DNA from: Nannocystis punicea
GTDB lineage: Bacteria > Myxococcota_A > Polyangia > Nannocystales > Nannocystaceae
Length of the DNA stretch: 64,000 nucleotides
Direction: 5' to 3'
NCBI RefSeq assembly: GCF_026965555.1
Contig: NZ_CP114040.1
Location: forward strand, 7,848,001 to 7,912,000
The translations under genes and the position numbers were made by a program. Below are positions 36,855-46,048 of the stretch, piece by piece; within the stretch, counting starts at the first letter, position 1; every line of letters starts with the position of its first letter. The notes below the pieces were generated by a model. That model ran no database searches and was not told the DNA's origin. It worked only from the letters and a program-made list of their open reading frames with translations.

Positions 36855-37901
36855 TCAGGGGCAGCTCGCGGGCGCGCTGACGTACTGCTGGCCCAGCTCC
36901 GTCAATTGGCCCGACTCGCCGAGCAGGTCGATCGACGGCGTCGCGTCCCAGCGGCCGGTGAACCACGCGTAGCGGGCGACCTGCGGCTCGGCCTCGAGGT
37001 ATTCGAGGGCCGCCTGCATGTATTGCTTCTGCACCTCGACCGACTTGTCCTCGGCGTCGAGGCACGAGAACTCCGTCAGCCAGATCGGCAGCCCGTACTT
37101 CTTCATCTCGCCGATGTACCAGGTGAGGGCGTCGCCCGTGCACGCGTACCAGTGGACCGCCAGGTGGTCGACGCGGCAGCCCTGGCAGGCGGCGAAGAAC
37201 TCGTCGAACCACTCGAACGGGTCGGTCTTGTTGCAGTCGCCGCCGCAGTAGTTGAGCGCCGGCGACACGATCTCGAGCCCGTGGGCGTCGGCGACCGCCT
37301 CGACCTGCGGCCACAACATCGCCGCCTCCTGCGGGGTCAGGTTGGCCTGGGCGCCGAAGTTCGGCTCGTTGAACGCCAGCAGGTAGCGCGCCCCCTCCGG
37401 GATCGGCGGGTCCTGATCGAGCGACCCCCCGCCCCACAACATCGGCGCGAACTCGACGTCGAGCGACGCATAATCGCCGACGTCCTGATCGGGCTGGACC
37501 GCCCAATTGTACCACCACGACACCCCCGGCGCGAGCGCGGCCATGTCGGCGTGCGAATGATAGCCGTAGGCGATCCCCCGCTTGCACCCCGAGCGATCGA
37601 CGCCCTCCGTGTCGGTCGAGCTGCCAGGATCGGTGGTCGGCTCGTCGCCGGTGCTCGTCGGCGTCCCCGGCCCCGTCTCGCTCCCGCTCCCCGGCCCCGT
37701 CTCGCTCCCGCTCCCCGGCCCCGTCTCCGTCCCGCTCCCCGGGCTCGTCTCGCTCCCGCTCCCCGGGCTCGTCTCGCTCCCGCTCCCCGGGTTCGCATTG
37801 GTCGACCCGTCCGAGTCGCCGTCGCTGTCGCTGTCCCCCGGGGTCGAACCACAGGCGGCCGCGACCGCCAATCCAAGCAACCATTGCATGCGAATCATCA
37901 T
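36855..37901 (-). CDS. Secreted GH128-like beta-1,3-glucanase
   Basis: 348 residues. Lipobox AVAAAC, then a linker of PGSGSET repeats. The TIM-barrel part carries a GH128 signature: GYHSHADM near the start, ending in LLAFNEPN with the acid/base Glu179, and WLTEFSC with the nucleophile Glu277. Fungal and bacterial GH128 enzymes cleave beta-1,3-glucans. Together with the GH64 and TOS1-like genes on each side this forms a co-directional block. Confidence 0.85.
   Translation of the reverse strand: MMIRMQWLLGLAVAAACGSTPGDSDSDGDSDGSTNANPGSGSETSPGSGSETSPGSGTETGPGSGSETGPGSGSETGPGTPTSTGDEPTTDPGSSTDTEGVDRSGCKRGIAYGYHSHADMAALAPGVSWWYNWAVQPDQDVGDYASLDVEFAPMLWGGGSLDQDPPIPEGARYLLAFNEPNFGAQANLTPQEAAMLWPQVEAVADAHGLEIVSPALNYCGGDCNKTDPFEWFDEFFAACQGCRVDHLAVHWYACTGDALTWYIGEMKKYGLPIWLTEFSCLDAEDKSVEVQKQYMQAALEYLEAEPQVARYAWFTGRWDATPSIDLLGESGQLTELGQQYVSAPASCP
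37667..37790. repeat. 24-base tandem repeat coding a PGSGSET linker
   Basis: Five near-identical 24-base units in the GH128 gene encode an eight-residue motif, GSGSETGP with variants, between the lipobox and the catalytic barrel. Such units change length easily by slippage without breaking the frame. Confidence 0.75.
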
Positions 37902-37915
37902 ATTCAAGTCCTCCG

Positions 37916-39307
37916 TCAATTGGGCAAGCGCAGCCCGAGCGCGTCGGCGATCGCCGCCTGCGGCAGCGCCCCCGGCAGCTCCGGCAGCAGGGGCGACAGG
38001 GCCGGCGGCACCTGCTCGGGGTGGACGATCGCCAGCTGGACCGTGCGCGACGCAGTGTCCATCAGGATGATGAAATAGCGGTAGCCCGCGATCGGCCGCC
38101 GGAACGCCGCGCCGGGCCCCTGGTCGGGCGTCGCCACCGCGCCCTCGGCCGCCTCCACGTTGTCGCCCTTGTCGATCAGGTCGACCTCCGGCCCGAGCTG
38201 CGACACGTCGCATTGGTCGCCGCACGGCCCCTCGCCGACGTACCCGGCGTAGCCGAAGAAGTTGGTGCTGAACACGCCGAAGTTCTGGTACTGGTTGTTG
38301 TCGTTGACGACCTCCCACACGTTGAACTGGCCGCAGCCGTCGCCCAGGTACCATTCGTCGGGGTTCTTGGCGTAACACTGGCAGCTCGAGAACGACCCCG
38401 CGCGCACCAGCTCGCCGAGGCTCAGGCCGATCCACGGCGCGTTGTACCAATTGCCGGTCATGTCGTCCGAGCACGGCTCGCCGACCTCCTCGGCGTCCGC
38501 CATTCGCGCCAGCAGCACGAACAGCTTCGAGCCGGCCCAGCCGTCGTACTGCGTATCATCCGAGGCCGGACAGAACGGCACGCTGCCCTCGCCGCAGGCG
38601 AACGGTGCGGCGGTCGAGACGTTGACCAGGCACTCGGTGCCGACAATCCCGTGGAACCCCATCGATTCGGTCTCGTTGCCCTTGAACGCCAGGCCCTGCC
38701 CGTCCCCCGGCCAGCGCTCGTCCCAGCTCGACGCCAGAGTCCACTGATCGGCCCCGCCCGGCTGATACGCCGCGAATTGCTTGAGCTGCAGCGGCCCGCG
38801 CAGCGTGAGGATCAGATCCTCGTCCCACGGCGTCAGCTGATCGCCGGCGACCTCGTGCTGCGCCAGGCAGCAGGTGTCGTTCTCGAACGCGTCGCACGGG
38901 CCGACGGCCGGATCGCGCCGGCTCGGGTACCAGCCGGGCGCGCCGATCTGCTGGAACGTGATCGTGCCGCCGTGCGACGGCGCGTCGAGCTCGTCGGCGT
39001 CGAATTCGGCCGGCCCCAGGCCGTCGCCGCCCCCGGTCGGGTCATTGCCGGCATCGGGCTTGGGCCCCCCGCTCGGGTCCGGCCCGGTGGGGTCCGGTCC
39101 ACCCGTCGGATCGACGCTGCCCGAAGTCCCGGTGGGGGGCTCGCCACCCGTCGGCTGCACGCCCCCGGTCGGGCCTTCACTCGTAGGTGCCGCACTCGTC
39201 GGCCCTGCGCTGGTGGTGCCCTCGGTCGGCTGCTCCGACCCGGAATTGGTGCACGCCAGCAAGCACGCGAGCGCGAGCGTGCCGTGAATCGACCTTGTCC
39301 GCCGCAT
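37916..39307 (-). CDS. Secreted TOS1-type (DUF2401-like) fungal-cell-wall-related protein
   Basis: 463 residues from MRRTRSIHGTLALACLLAC. A Pro/Thr/Gly linker to about 95 is followed by a long domain with conserved Cys and the block CQCYAKNPDEWYLGDGCGQF directly followed by NVWEVV. This resembles the C-terminal domain of fungal Tos1/YJL171C (a GH16-like glucan-acting protein, DUF2401), where a 'C.C...GCGEFD.FEV' motif lies at the active cleft. TOS1-like proteins are rare in bacteria, so the activity on beta-1,3-glucan is inferred from similarity and neighbours. Confidence 0.7.
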   Translation of the reverse strand: MRRTRSIHGTLALACLLACTNSGSEQPTEGTTSAGPTSAAPTSEGPTGGVQPTGGEPPTGTSGSVDPTGGPDPTGPDPSGGPKPDAGNDPTGGGDGLGPAEFDADELDAPSHGGTITFQQIGAPGWYPSRRDPAVGPCDAFENDTCCLAQHEVAGDQLTPWDEDLILTLRGPLQLKQFAAYQPGGADQWTLASSWDERWPGDGQGLAFKGNETESMGFHGIVGTECLVNVSTAAPFACGEGSVPFCPASDDTQYDGWAGSKLFVLLARMADAEEVGEPCSDDMTGNWYNAPWIGLSLGELVRAGSFSSCQCYAKNPDEWYLGDGCGQFNVWEVVNDNNQYQNFGVFSTNFFGYAGYVGEGPCGDQCDVSQLGPEVDLIDKGDNVEAAEGAVATPDQGPGAAFRRPIAGYRYFIILMDTASRTVQLAIVHPEQVPPALSPLLPELPGALPQAAIADALGLRLPN

Positions 39308-39548
39308 CCTCGACCTCCCCGAACGCGACCACTCTACCGCGACTCGCGGCGGCGAATCCATCGCGATCGTCGTGGCGTGAATGAAGCAGTTGCGCTCACA
39401 CCATGCAAAACGAGGTGATGCGTCGCGTCCTCATCTCCGCTTGCCGAGGCCGTGCGGCGCTGCGCCGGCCTGGTCCGCCGCCCGACAGGGGTTCCACGAC
39501 CCACGCCCGCGCGCGCCCAATTGCTAAGAGTCGCGGAGCGACCCGCAG

Positions 39549-42500
39549 TCACGGCTCGCTGGCCACGAGCAGCCCCTCGGGGGTCGCAGGAATCCGGACC
39601 GCCCCGATCGGCGCCCCGACCACGATCACGTCGCGACCGTCGGCGGTGAACTCCACATTGAACGGCGTGTTGCCGTGCAGCCGCGCGATCGTCCCGGCGA
39701 AGGCGCCGTCGTGCGCGTCCCACAGGCCGATCGCGCCGCTGCGATCGACCGCGACGATCCGCGCGCCGTCGGGCGAGAACTCGGCCGAGTGCATCACGAA
39801 GCTGCGTCGCCCTTCGAGCCGCAGCAGCGGCGACAGATCGTCGGCACGCCACAATCGCGCCGAGTGCCCCTCGTCGAGGGTCAAGATCGTGCTGTCGTCG
39901 GGCGAATACACGGCCGACAGGATCATCGTCGGATTGTCGGAGAGCTCGGCCAGCGCCTCGCCCGTGCGGGCGTCCCACGACCTGGCGTAGCCGTTCGCGG
40001 CGTGGGCGAGCACCTGCGAGCCGTCGTTGGCGAACGCGACGTGAAAGATCGACCCCTTCATGCCCTCGAGCCGCACGCGTCGCTCCGGCGACCACGGGTC
40101 CAGCAGCTCGAGCTGCCGCATGCTCACGGGGAGCATCAGCTGTCCGGCCGCGGTGCCGGCGACCGGCCCGTACGGCTTCGGCGGCGGGTGCAGCACGTCG
40201 AGGGCGCGGCAATCGACGATCGACCACAGGTCCACCGCGCCGTCGTCGGCGACCGTCACCAGTCCTTCGCTGTCGGCGACGAACACCGGACGCTGGAATT
40301 GCTTCACCCGCGTGGGAAACTCGCAGCGACGCGCGCCGCTGTCCGTGTCCCACAGCTCCGCGGTGCCGTCGGCCGCGGCGGTGAACAGGACCCCGCGCGC
40401 GGAGAGCTCGACCAGCGCGGGGGGCCCACCGTTCGTCTGCAGCTGCGAGATCGCGGCGCCGTCGGCGAGGCGATGGACCGCGACGCCGTCGGCCCCGACC
40501 ATCACCACACGGTCGCCGGCGACGTCGATGTCCATCGCCGTCGGCGAGCCCGGCACCTGCCAGGCCGCCGGCACGCTGACCGGCAGCTCCCACACCATCG
40601 TCGGCCCGCCCGTCGTGCCGACCAGGAGCCGCCGCCCGTCCGACGAGAACCGCACCGACCGCCCCTCGTCCTGCTCGGTCCGCAACGTCGCCCGCAGCGC
40701 CCCGCTCGCGACCTCCCACACCCGCACTGTCCCGTCGCCGCCGCCGATCGCCAACCACCGCTCGTCGGGCGAGAGATCGACGCCCTCGAATTGATACAAG
40801 TCGGTGTCGACGCGACGGATGAGGTGCCCGTCCCGGGTGTCCCAGGCGAACCATGCGCCGTTCATGATCACCGAGATCAGCGTCCGTCCGTCGCGCGTGA
40901 ACATGAGCCGCTGGACCGCATGCTGGGGTCCGATCGCGTGCTGGACCCGCCGCGGCGCTGCACGGCTCACGTCCCAGAGGTCGATGCCGTGATCGTCGTT
41001 GCCCGCGACCGCCACGCGCGTCCCGTCCCCGCTGATCGCCACGTTCACGGACCTCCAGGTCGACGTCGGCAGGTCGCCCAGCAGGTCGCCCAGCGGCTCG
41101 CCGTCAGGCAGCGACCACAACCACGCGTGGCCGTCGCCGCCGGTGACGATCCGCGAGCTGTCGCCCGAGAACGCCGCGACCTGGCCCTTGTGCGGCAGCG
41201 TCGTCACCAGCGTCCCGTCGCTCGCGTCGCGCACGGCGATCACCCCCTCGCCGCGCGCGGCCACCCGCGTCCCATCGGGCGACATCGCCACGAGCCCGCG
41301 CTCGTCGCCCAGCCTCGCTATCACTGCTCCCGTGCGGACGTCGCGGCGCACCAGCCCGTCGTCCCCCGCGGTGACGAGGGCACCGTCGCTCGCGACCTCG
41401 AAGCCCGACACCCCCGCGAGCTCCACCAACATTCGCCCGCTCGCGGCCTCCCACAGCCGCACGCGTTGGTCCGCGACGCGCGTCGCGATCACCTCGCCGC
41501 CCGCCAGCCAGCGGGCGTCCTCCACGAAGTCGTCGCCGGTCGTGCCCAGCCTCGTGATCACCCGCGACGCCAGCATCGTCGCCGCCAGCGCCCGGCTCGC
41601 CGCCGCGACCGGCCCGCCGGTGCGCAGCGCCTCGCCCAGGGCCGCCCGTGCGATCGCCCGCGCCTCCTCGGTTCGATCTGTCTCTTCGGACATGTCCTGC
41701 GCGCGCAGGATCGACGCCTGGAGCCGCTGCGCGTCGACCACTGCTTGCCGCTCGAAGGCGATCCGCGCCGCCTTGTCGGCCTGCACCGCCGCCTCGCGCT
41801 CGGCCTGCTCGGTGCGCGCGCGGGCCTCCGCCCGCGTGCGGGCCTTCTCGATCCCCAGCCACGTCACCGCCACCCCGGCCGCGAGCGCCAGCCGCAGGCC
41901 GGCCCAGGCCACCGGGTGCGTGCGCGTCCACAGGCGCGCCCGTTGCGGCAGCGAGTACGCGTGGGCCGCCACCATCTGTCCGGCCTGGAAGCGCCGCAAT
42001 TCCTCGGCCAACGCCGCCGCGTCGGGGTAGCGATCGGCCGGCGCGCGGGCCATCGCGCGCTGGGCGATGGTCGCCAGCTCGGCCGGGATCGCCGGGTCGA
42101 GGCGCCGCAGGTCGGTGACGGTGCCCGCCAGCACCTGCGCCGCCAGGCCGGTCCCCGTCACCGCCGCGAACGGCGGCTGCCCGGCCAGCACGTGGTAGAG
42201 GATCGCTCCGAGCGCGTACACGTCCGAGCGCACGTCGACCACCTCGCCGGCCGCCTGCTCCGGCGGCATGTAGCGCAGCGTCCCGAGCACCGTGCCCGCC
42301 TGCGTCATGTCCGAAGCGCCATGGTCGATGGGACCTGACTCTTGAGACATCTCACTCTCGGCCGCCGTCAGGTCCTTGGCCAGGCCCCAGTCGATCACCA
42401 CGGTCTCGCCGAAACGACCCACCAGCACGTTGGCCGGCTTGAGGTCGCGGTGCAGCACCTTCTGGGCGTGCGCGTACGCGATCGCGTCGGCGACCGCGAT

Positions 42501-42980
42501 CACGTGCTCGACCAGCCGCAGCCGCTGCGGCAGCGTCGTCGCCCGCTGGATCTTCGCGTCGAGGCTCTCGCCGTCGACCAGCTTCATGCAGTAGAACGGC
42601 TCGCCGGTGTCGCGCCAGCCCAGGTCGTACAGCGGCACGATGCCCGGGTGCTGCAGGCGGGCGGTGATCGCCGCCTCGAGCGCGAACCGTCGCTGCGCGT
42701 CCGGGCTGTCGCGCAGCAGCTCCTTGACCGCGATCACCCGGCCGAGCCGGCGGTCCTCCGCGCGGCGGATGACGCCGATCCCGCCGGCCGCCAGGGCCTC
42801 GCGGAACACGTAGCGGCGCTCGTCGGTCACCTCCGGCCGGGGCGCGGCCACGGCGATGGAGCGGTCGGTCTCCTCGGTCTGGGTCACCGACGATTCACCC
42901 AGCGACGACACGCGGGCGAGCAGGCGGTCCTGGGCGCGACGGACGATCTCGGTGGGCGGGGCAAGGTGGGGAACAGGCAT
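39549..42980 (-). CDS. Ser/Thr protein kinase with WD40 propeller
   Basis: 1143 residues. Kinase domain about 58-335: Lys86 (AVKE), HRDLKPAN at 177-184, DWG at 197-199, MPPEQ at 238-242. A membrane segment at about 360-380 follows, then a coiled, Arg/Glu/Ala-rich stretch, then a C-terminal propeller with about ten WD40-type blades (for example GTVRVWEVASGALRATL, GAIGLWDAHDG). Between DWG and the PPE triplet the sequence holds AESEMSQESGPIDHGASDM, longer than usual and encoded by a 14-base array. It lies just downstream of a sigma factor gene. Likely a membrane signalling kinase. Confidence 0.92.
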   Translation of the reverse strand: MPVPHLAPPTEIVRRAQDRLLARVSSLGESSVTQTEETDRSIAVAAPRPEVTDERRYVFREALAAGGIGVIRRAEDRRLGRVIAVKELLRDSPDAQRRFALEAAITARLQHPGIVPLYDLGWRDTGEPFYCMKLVDGESLDAKIQRATTLPQRLRLVEHVIAVADAIAYAHAQKVLHRDLKPANVLVGRFGETVVIDWGLAKDLTAAESEMSQESGPIDHGASDMTQAGTVLGTLRYMPPEQAAGEVVDVRSDVYALGAILYHVLAGQPPFAAVTGTGLAAQVLAGTVTDLRRLDPAIPAELATIAQRAMARAPADRYPDAAALAEELRRFQAGQMVAAHAYSLPQRARLWTRTHPVAWAGLRLALAAGVAVTWLGIEKARTRAEARARTEQAEREAAVQADKAARIAFERQAVVDAQRLQASILRAQDMSEETDRTEEARAIARAALGEALRTGGPVAAASRALAATMLASRVITRLGTTGDDFVEDARWLAGGEVIATRVADQRVRLWEAASGRMLVELAGVSGFEVASDGALVTAGDDGLVRRDVRTGAVIARLGDERGLVAMSPDGTRVAARGEGVIAVRDASDGTLVTTLPHKGQVAAFSGDSSRIVTGGDGHAWLWSLPDGEPLGDLLGDLPTSTWRSVNVAISGDGTRVAVAGNDDHGIDLWDVSRAAPRRVQHAIGPQHAVQRLMFTRDGRTLISVIMNGAWFAWDTRDGHLIRRVDTDLYQFEGVDLSPDERWLAIGGGDGTVRVWEVASGALRATLRTEQDEGRSVRFSSDGRRLLVGTTGGPTMVWELPVSVPAAWQVPGSPTAMDIDVAGDRVVMVGADGVAVHRLADGAAISQLQTNGGPPALVELSARGVLFTAAADGTAELWDTDSGARRCEFPTRVKQFQRPVFVADSEGLVTVADDGAVDLWSIVDCRALDVLHPPPKPYGPVAGTAAGQLMLPVSMRQLELLDPWSPERRVRLEGMKGSIFHVAFANDGSQVLAHAANGYARSWDARTGEALAELSDNPTMILSAVYSPDDSTILTLDEGHSARLWRADDLSPLLRLEGRRSFVMHSAEFSPDGARIVAVDRSGAIGLWDAHDGAFAGTIARLHGNTPFNVEFTADGRDVIVVGAPIGAVRIPATPEGLLVASEP
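41677..41704. repeat. 14-base element inside kinase gene, 2 units
   Basis: TCTG at 41677 and CATG at 41691, with a perfect GGACATGTCC at 41689-41698. It encodes AQDMSEETDR in the coiled linker. Confidence 0.6.
42306..42361. repeat. 14-base phased array inside the kinase activation segment, 4 units
   Basis: Units at 42306 (CATG), 42320 (CATG), 42334 (CCTG) and 42348 (CATC), all 14 apart. They encode residues about 207-225, between DWG and the PPE triplet. Confidence 0.8.
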
Positions 42981-43055
42981 CTCGAACTCCTCGCCGGTGG
43001 TGTGTCCGCAGCCGGGACTTCTGATCCCCGGGCGATCGTGCTTCGCCCGCGGGCC

Positions 43056-43703
43056 TCACCGCTCGGGGTCGCGCACCCGGCCGAGGTGGTCCTGCAGCTT
43101 GCCGTAGATGCTCTGCATGCAGCTGTCGAGCCCTTGCACGCTCGCGTCGCGCAGCGCAGGGTCGGCGATCAGGCGCTCGACCGCCTCGCGCAGGCGCGTG
43201 CGGGCGCGTTGCAGCCGGCGCGCCACCGTCGGCTGCGGCACCTCGAACAGCGCCGCCAGCTCGGCCTGCGTCAGCCCCTCCCAGTCCTTGAGCTCGACCA
43301 GGATCTGGTCGTCGAGCGCCAGCGATCGCAGCGCCTGGACGACGATGTACTCGCGCTCGCGGTCGGCGAACAGCGCGGTGACGGAGCCCTCGGTCGCCGG
43401 ATCGATCGCGCTGTCCTCGGCCGGCTCGAAGCGCTTGCCGTGTCGCTGTCGCCGGCGGATGTGCGTCACCAGCACGAACCGGGCGATCCCGTAGACATAG
43501 GCGCGGAACGGGCTGTCGCCGCGGAACGCGTCGCGCCGGCGGACCACCACCTCGAAGGTCTCCTGCGCCAGATCCTCGCAAGCCGCCGGCTCGGCCTTGC
43601 CGTAGAAGAAGCGATAGATCGCCGCGTAGTAGCGGGTGATGAGCTGCCGCCCCGCTTCGGAGTCGCCGCCGCGCCATGCCTCGAGGAGCGCCCGTTCGTC
43701 CAC
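43056..43703 (-). CDS. ECF-type RNA polymerase sigma factor
   Basis: 215 residues. Region 2 (GGDSEAGRQLITRYYAAIYRF, CEDLAQETFEVVVRRRD) and region 4 (LEL-type LVELKDWEGLTQAELAALF, VPQPTVARRLQRARTRLREAV) are intact. It lies 75 bases upstream of the WD40 kinase on the same strand. Nannocystineae often couple such sigma factors to kinases; the target genes are unknown. Confidence 0.92.
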   Translation of the reverse strand: MDERALLEAWRGGDSEAGRQLITRYYAAIYRFFYGKAEPAACEDLAQETFEVVVRRRDAFRGDSPFRAYVYGIARFVLVTHIRRRQRHGKRFEPAEDSAIDPATEGSVTALFADREREYIVVQALRSLALDDQILVELKDWEGLTQAELAALFEVPQPTVARRLQRARTRLREAVERLIADPALRDASVQGLDSCMQSIYGKLQDHLGRVRDPER

Positions 43704-43844
43704 CCACGCAGTCTAGCGCGAGCCCGGTCGCCGCGCGACCTCCGAGCCATCGGCTCGCGGCCCTCGCGCGGACCTCCCACGAATCGCGGCGCTGCTCGCC
43801 ACGAATGTCTACACTGCCCGCAGCGAATATCTACACTCGCGACA

Positions 43845-44858
43845 TCAGCGCGCCTGCCCGCAGCGACGGACCGCGGCGGCCAGCGCGTCGGCCACGGTGG
43901 CGAACGTCTCGGCGCGCGGGGCCGTGCCGTGGCGGACCAGCGCGTCGGCCACGATCGGTCGCACCCCGCTGACGAAGCAATGCACTCCGAGCAATCGCAC
44001 CGCCTGGAAGATCCCGTGCAGTCGTTCGGCCGCCGACACCTCGATCGTCTCGAGCCCCGTCATGTCGAGGATCGCCACGCGGGCGCGGGTGTCGTGAATC
44101 GCCTCGAGCAGCTTCTCGCACACGTGGGCCAGCTGTTGCTCCTCGAGCGTCCCCGCCAGCGGCACCGCCAGCACGTCGCGCCAGATCCGCAGCACCGGCG
44201 CCGACAGCCGGAGGATCTGCCCGCGCTGGCGCTCGATCTCCTCCACTCGCTGCTGCAGCTCCGCGTTGCTCTGCTCGAGCGCTGCGGCTCGCGCCGCCGC
44301 CACGCTCCCCTGGTGCTCGCGCTCGCGGGCCACCAGGCTCTCGAGCACCGGCCCCACGGTGCGCAGGAAGCTCCGCGCCAGCGTCACCTGCCGCGGCGAG
44401 AAGGCCGCCGTGCGCGCGTGGACCCCCATCAGGATCGCCGCGCCCCGGCTCGTGCGCAGCGGCAGCAGCAGCGCCGCGCGGACCCCCGGAACCTGGGCCA
44501 GCGGCTGCAGGTCGGGCACGCGCGCCACGTCGAACACCGCCGCCACCTCGCCGTTCACGACCCGCTGCACGAAGCCTCCGCCGGGCAGGCGCACCTCGGC
44601 CAGCGTCGCGTGCGTCGCGGTCGCCGCGCGGTACGCCGCGCCCCTGTCCGGCACCAGCACTGCGCCCGCCTCGTAGCCGAACACCGGCGCCAGCGCGGCC
44701 AGCAGCGCCGACTCGGCCTCCGGCAGCGACCGCGCGGTCGCGGCCGCGCCCACCCCGGTGAGCAAGCCGTCCGCCTCGCGCCGGAGCTCGCGCTCGCGGT
44801 GCAGCGCTTGCTCGAGGTGGGTCACCGTCTCGCGCAGCAATTCGTCGTCCCGAGACAC
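43845..44858 (-). CDS. GAF-STAS signalling protein (stressosome-like)
   Basis: 337 residues, GTG start at 44858 (V SRDDELLRETV). GAF domain about 40-190 (LLLPLRTSRGAAILMGVHARTA), a coiled coil about 190-225 (LEQSNAELQQRVEEIERQRGQI), then a STAS domain about 225-335 (VLAVPLAGTLEEQQ, ARVAILDMTGLETIEVSAAERL). This layout is that of RsbR-like or other STAS sensors controlling a stress response. It starts 8 bases after the FIST gene ends, so the pair is co-transcribed. Confidence 0.85.
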   Translation of the reverse strand: MSRDDELLRETVTHLEQALHRERELRREADGLLTGVGAAATARSLPEAESALLAALAPVFGYEAGAVLVPDRGAAYRAATATHATLAEVRLPGGGFVQRVVNGEVAAVFDVARVPDLQPLAQVPGVRAALLLPLRTSRGAAILMGVHARTAAFSPRQVTLARSFLRTVGPVLESLVAREREHQGSVAAARAAALEQSNAELQQRVEEIERQRGQILRLSAPVLRIWRDVLAVPLAGTLEEQQLAHVCEKLLEAIHDTRARVAILDMTGLETIEVSAAERLHGIFQAVRLLGVHCFVSGVRPIVADALVRHGTAPRAETFATVADALAAAVRRCGQAR

Positions 44859-44866
44859 CGCCGCTC

Positions 44867-46048
44867 CTATGTGCGCACCAGCGCGGTGACCGAGATCATC
44901 AGATTGCCGTGGCGATTCTCCCCGCCGACGAAGCACCCCTGTTCCCCGAACGTGAAGCAGCCGATGAACGGCGCCCCTCCCAGGGCCGCGCGGATCTCGG
45001 CCGCGATCGCGTCGATCTGCCCGCCCAGGGCCAGCATGCAGCCGGCGCACATCACCACCAGCGCCCCCGCGACCGCCTCGCGGGGCACCCCGGAGAACCC
45101 CAGCGCGTCCTCGGCGACCCGCGCCGGGCGGGTCGCCAGGGCCTCGTACGTCCCGTGCATCAGCACCAGGTCGTCGCCGACCTCGAAGCTCGCGAACGAA
45201 TCGATCCCGCCGTCGGCCCGGACCACTGCCGGATGCGCCAGCCGGTAATACGCCACCTCGCCGATCCCGCCGACCCGTCGACCCAGCGGGAACAGCGTCG
45301 ATTCGGACAGCACATTGCCGCCGGCGCGCACCCCCGGGAGCGCGCCCTCGGTCCACGCGTCGTACACCGTCGCCGCCGGCGCCCCGTCGATCTCGAGCAG
45401 CGTCCGCGCCTCCGCCCGCGTCACCTTGCCGCGGCGCGGCGTCGGCGTGTATCCGCTCTGGAACGCCCAGGCCACCCGGCCCGACGGGAACAGCACGCTC
45501 ACCACCAAAGCCTCCGCGTGGGTCGCCGCCCGCGTCCATTGATACCAGCCGCCGGCGATCTCGTCGTCCGCCGCGCTGCCGCCGACGATCGGCACGTCCG
45601 GCCCGAGGACCGCCTCGATCCCGGCGATGCACGCCTCCTCGTGGCCCGGCGCCGCGGTCATCCACACCAGCATCGGCACCTCGCCCGGCCGGCCGGCGTC
45701 GTCGATCGCCGCCGACACCGCCCGCTCGGCCGCCGCCCGCGCGTCCGCGCCGAGCTCCGCCGTCCCGACCCCGTACGCCCCGTCCGGATCGCGGACCCCG
45801 AACAGCGCCAGCCCGCCCGCGTGCACCCCCGCCTCCGTCATCACCGACGTGCACGAGCTGCTGCCGTGAGCCGCGGGTGCCCCGAGCTCGACCAGCGCCC
45901 GGCGCACGTCCTCGCCCGCGTGCGCCACCGTCGACTGGACGAACAACCAATCCGGCGGCCCGCCGAGCGCCTCGACCACCGCCGCGTACGCCGTCCTCGC
46001 CGCCTGCGAGGTGTCCGGCTCGACACTGTGAGCACTCGCCGTCCGCAT
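44867..46048 (-). CDS. FIST-domain sensor protein
   Basis: 393 residues from MRTASAHSVEPDT. FIST N-domain about 45-215 (WLFVQSTVAHAGEDVRRAL, AHGSSSCTSVMTEAG, PIVGGSAADDE) and FIST C-domain about 225-380, ending GCFTFGEQGCFVGGENRHGN. FIST domains bind small ligands and act as sensors upstream of signalling domains, here presumably the GAF-STAS protein encoded next. An in-frame start at 46114 would add an Arg/Trp-rich, non-family tail. Confidence 0.9.
   Translation of the reverse strand: MRTASAHSVEPDTSQAARTAYAAVVEALGGPPDWLFVQSTVAHAGEDVRRALVELGAPAAHGSSSCTSVMTEAGVHAGGLALFGVRDPDGAYGVGTAELGADARAAAERAVSAAIDDAGRPGEVPMLVWMTAAPGHEEACIAGIEAVLGPDVPIVGGSAADDEIAGGWYQWTRAATHAEALVVSVLFPSGRVAWAFQSGYTPTPRRGKVTRAEARTLLEIDGAPAATVYDAWTEGALPGVRAGGNVLSESTLFPLGRRVGGIGEVAYYRLAHPAVVRADGGIDSFASFEVGDDLVLMHGTYEALATRPARVAEDALGFSGVPREAVAGALVVMCAGCMLALGGQIDAIAAEIRAALGGAPFIGCFTFGEQGCFVGGENRHGNLMISVTALVRT

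Noticed and set aside
39675..45248. Very long plus-strand open frames (887 and 968 codons)
   Set aside because: They are antisense shadows of the WD40 kinase, sigma factor and GAF-STAS genes, which have clear domains on the minus strand.
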